Source: an uncultured Comamonadaceae bacterium
Lineage (GTDB): Bacteria; Pseudomonadota; Gammaproteobacteria; Burkholderiales; Burkholderiaceae_C
NCBI GenBank assembly: GCA_937871735.1
Contig: CALMOI010000399.1
Span: 1 to 7,971, forward strand
Direction: 5' to 3'
DNA: 7,971 nucleotides
The first letter of the stretch is position 1, and every line of letters starts with the position of its first letter. The notes beneath the pieces are model-generated. The model saw only the letters and a list, made by a program, of their open reading frames with translations, searched no databases and was not told the origin of the DNA. A program made the translations under genes and the position numbers. Below are positions 7,457-7,971 of this stretch, piece after piece.

Positions 7457-7971
7457 TTAGGTGGCGCTGGCGCGGCAGTGGTCGCAGCTGATGGTGCCCA
7501 GCCGCACGTGGTAGAGCACCACTTCGCCCGCATGGACTTCGCGGCCGCAGTGGTCGCACATCGCGCCGCAGCTCAGGGTTTCTTCTTCGTAGCCATCGAC
7601 GGGCATGATCTGGCCGCCAAATTCACGCTGCCACGGCGCGTCTTTCACGATGTCGCCCCGGTGGCGTTCTTCAAAGTGCATCCAGCGTGCGATTTGGGAT
7701 TCGCTCAACTGGTGTTCGCGCAGCACGGTCTCCATCAGGCGCTGGCGGTGGTCGAACACGGCATCGGTGATGACCATCCAGTGGTGAACGTTCTTCATGC
7801 TGTCGCCAAAGTAGTCGGCGCGCTGGCCGATCATTTCGTCGTGCAAGAAGGCATATTGCTTGCCCACGACGCGCTCTTGCGTGACGTTGCGAAAGAACGG
7901 AGCCAGCACCGGGTCAACAAAGCCGCGACCACCGAGATCTACCAGCTCACCCCGCACGACGCTGCCGTGGC
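7457..7971 (-). CDS. Group I truncated haemoglobin-like protein with C-terminal zinc-ribbon-like tail (5' partial)
   Basis: The frame is open to the right edge, so the N-terminus is missing; a GTG at 7957 is the first possible internal start and is used for numbering (166 aa). Residues about 5-105 align by eye with group I truncated haemoglobins such as mycobacterial HbN: DPVLAPFF at 15-22, GKQYAFL at 32-38 (Q34 at the E11 position), DYFGDSM at 48-54, and MKNVHHW with H58 as likely proximal haem ligand F8, then ITDAVFD. Such globins bind O2 or NO and often detoxify NO. After about residue 115 comes a tail unlike a plain globin, with C130, C134, C137, C158 and C161; the two CxxC pairs (134/137 and 158/161) suggest a bound zinc. 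The usual B-helix FY pair, with distal Tyr B10, appears replaced by Leu-Gly. It lies 16 nt upstream of the CorA-like gene and is probably co-transcribed with it. Globin assignment is good; the tail function is unknown. Confidence 0.7.
   Translation of the reverse strand, partial: HGSVVRGELVDLGGRGFVDPVLAPFFRNVTQERVVGKQYAFLHDEMIGQRADYFGDSMKNVHHWMVITDAVFDHRQRLMETVLREHQLSESQIARWMHFEERHRGDIVKDAPWQREFGGQIMPVDGYEEETLSCGAMCDHCGREVHAGEVVLYHVRLGTISCDHCRASAT

Noticed and set aside
7441..7533. N-terminal extension of the CorA-like protein to 7533
   Set aside because: It overlaps the cysteine-rich tail of the upstream gene and is Ala/Pro/Thr-rich without family similarity; the conserved-looking start is at 7440.
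1..7971. Defence island, prophage, transposon or CRISPR array
   Set aside because: No integrase, transposase, inverted terminal repeats, regular repeat-spacer pattern or defence-like genes are visible; the content is envelope transport and metabolism.

Overview
The window looks like a GC-rich betaproteobacterial chromosome segment, most likely Burkholderiales and perhaps Comamonadaceae. I infer this from protein style, codon usage and the four-gene MCE layout; no rRNA or other taxonomic marker is present. The DNA is almost fully coding. I see no tRNA or rRNA gene, insertion sequence, CRISPR array or integrase, and no gene-free stretch longer than about 100 bases.

Layout: (1) Bases 1-1772 (+) hold most of a PhoX/DUF839-family phosphatase-like protein whose 5' end lies outside the window. 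It ends at a textbook rho-independent terminator (1810-1841). (2) Bases 1866-5585 (+) hold a four-gene MCE lipid-transport operon: an MlaE-type permease with an N-terminal STAS/MlaB-like domain, an MlaF-type ATPase, a membrane-anchored single-MCE-domain (MlaD-type) protein, and an ABC-transport auxiliary (PqiC-like) lipoprotein. (3) Bases 5611-6300 (+) hold a dienelactone hydrolase family enzyme, 25 nt after the lipoprotein and probably co-transcribed. (4) On the minus strand, converging on it, a CorA-family divalent cation transporter (7440-6331) follows a partial gene (7971-7457). That gene encodes a group I truncated-haemoglobin-like domain with a C-terminal four-cysteine zinc-ribbon-like tail.

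How the genes work together: the permease and ATPase should form the inner-membrane ABC core. The MCE protein would make a periplasmic ring, and the lipoprotein would sit in the outer membrane as the far end of the lipid path. There is no MlaC-type soluble lipid carrier and no separate mlaB. The system is therefore a hybrid of Mla-like (ABC) and Pqi-like (lipoprotein) designs. The hydrolase and the globin/CorA pair have no obvious mechanistic link to lipid transport.

Most of the window is recognisable housekeeping or envelope biology. The least ordinary item is the globin with a cysteine-rich tail at the right edge.
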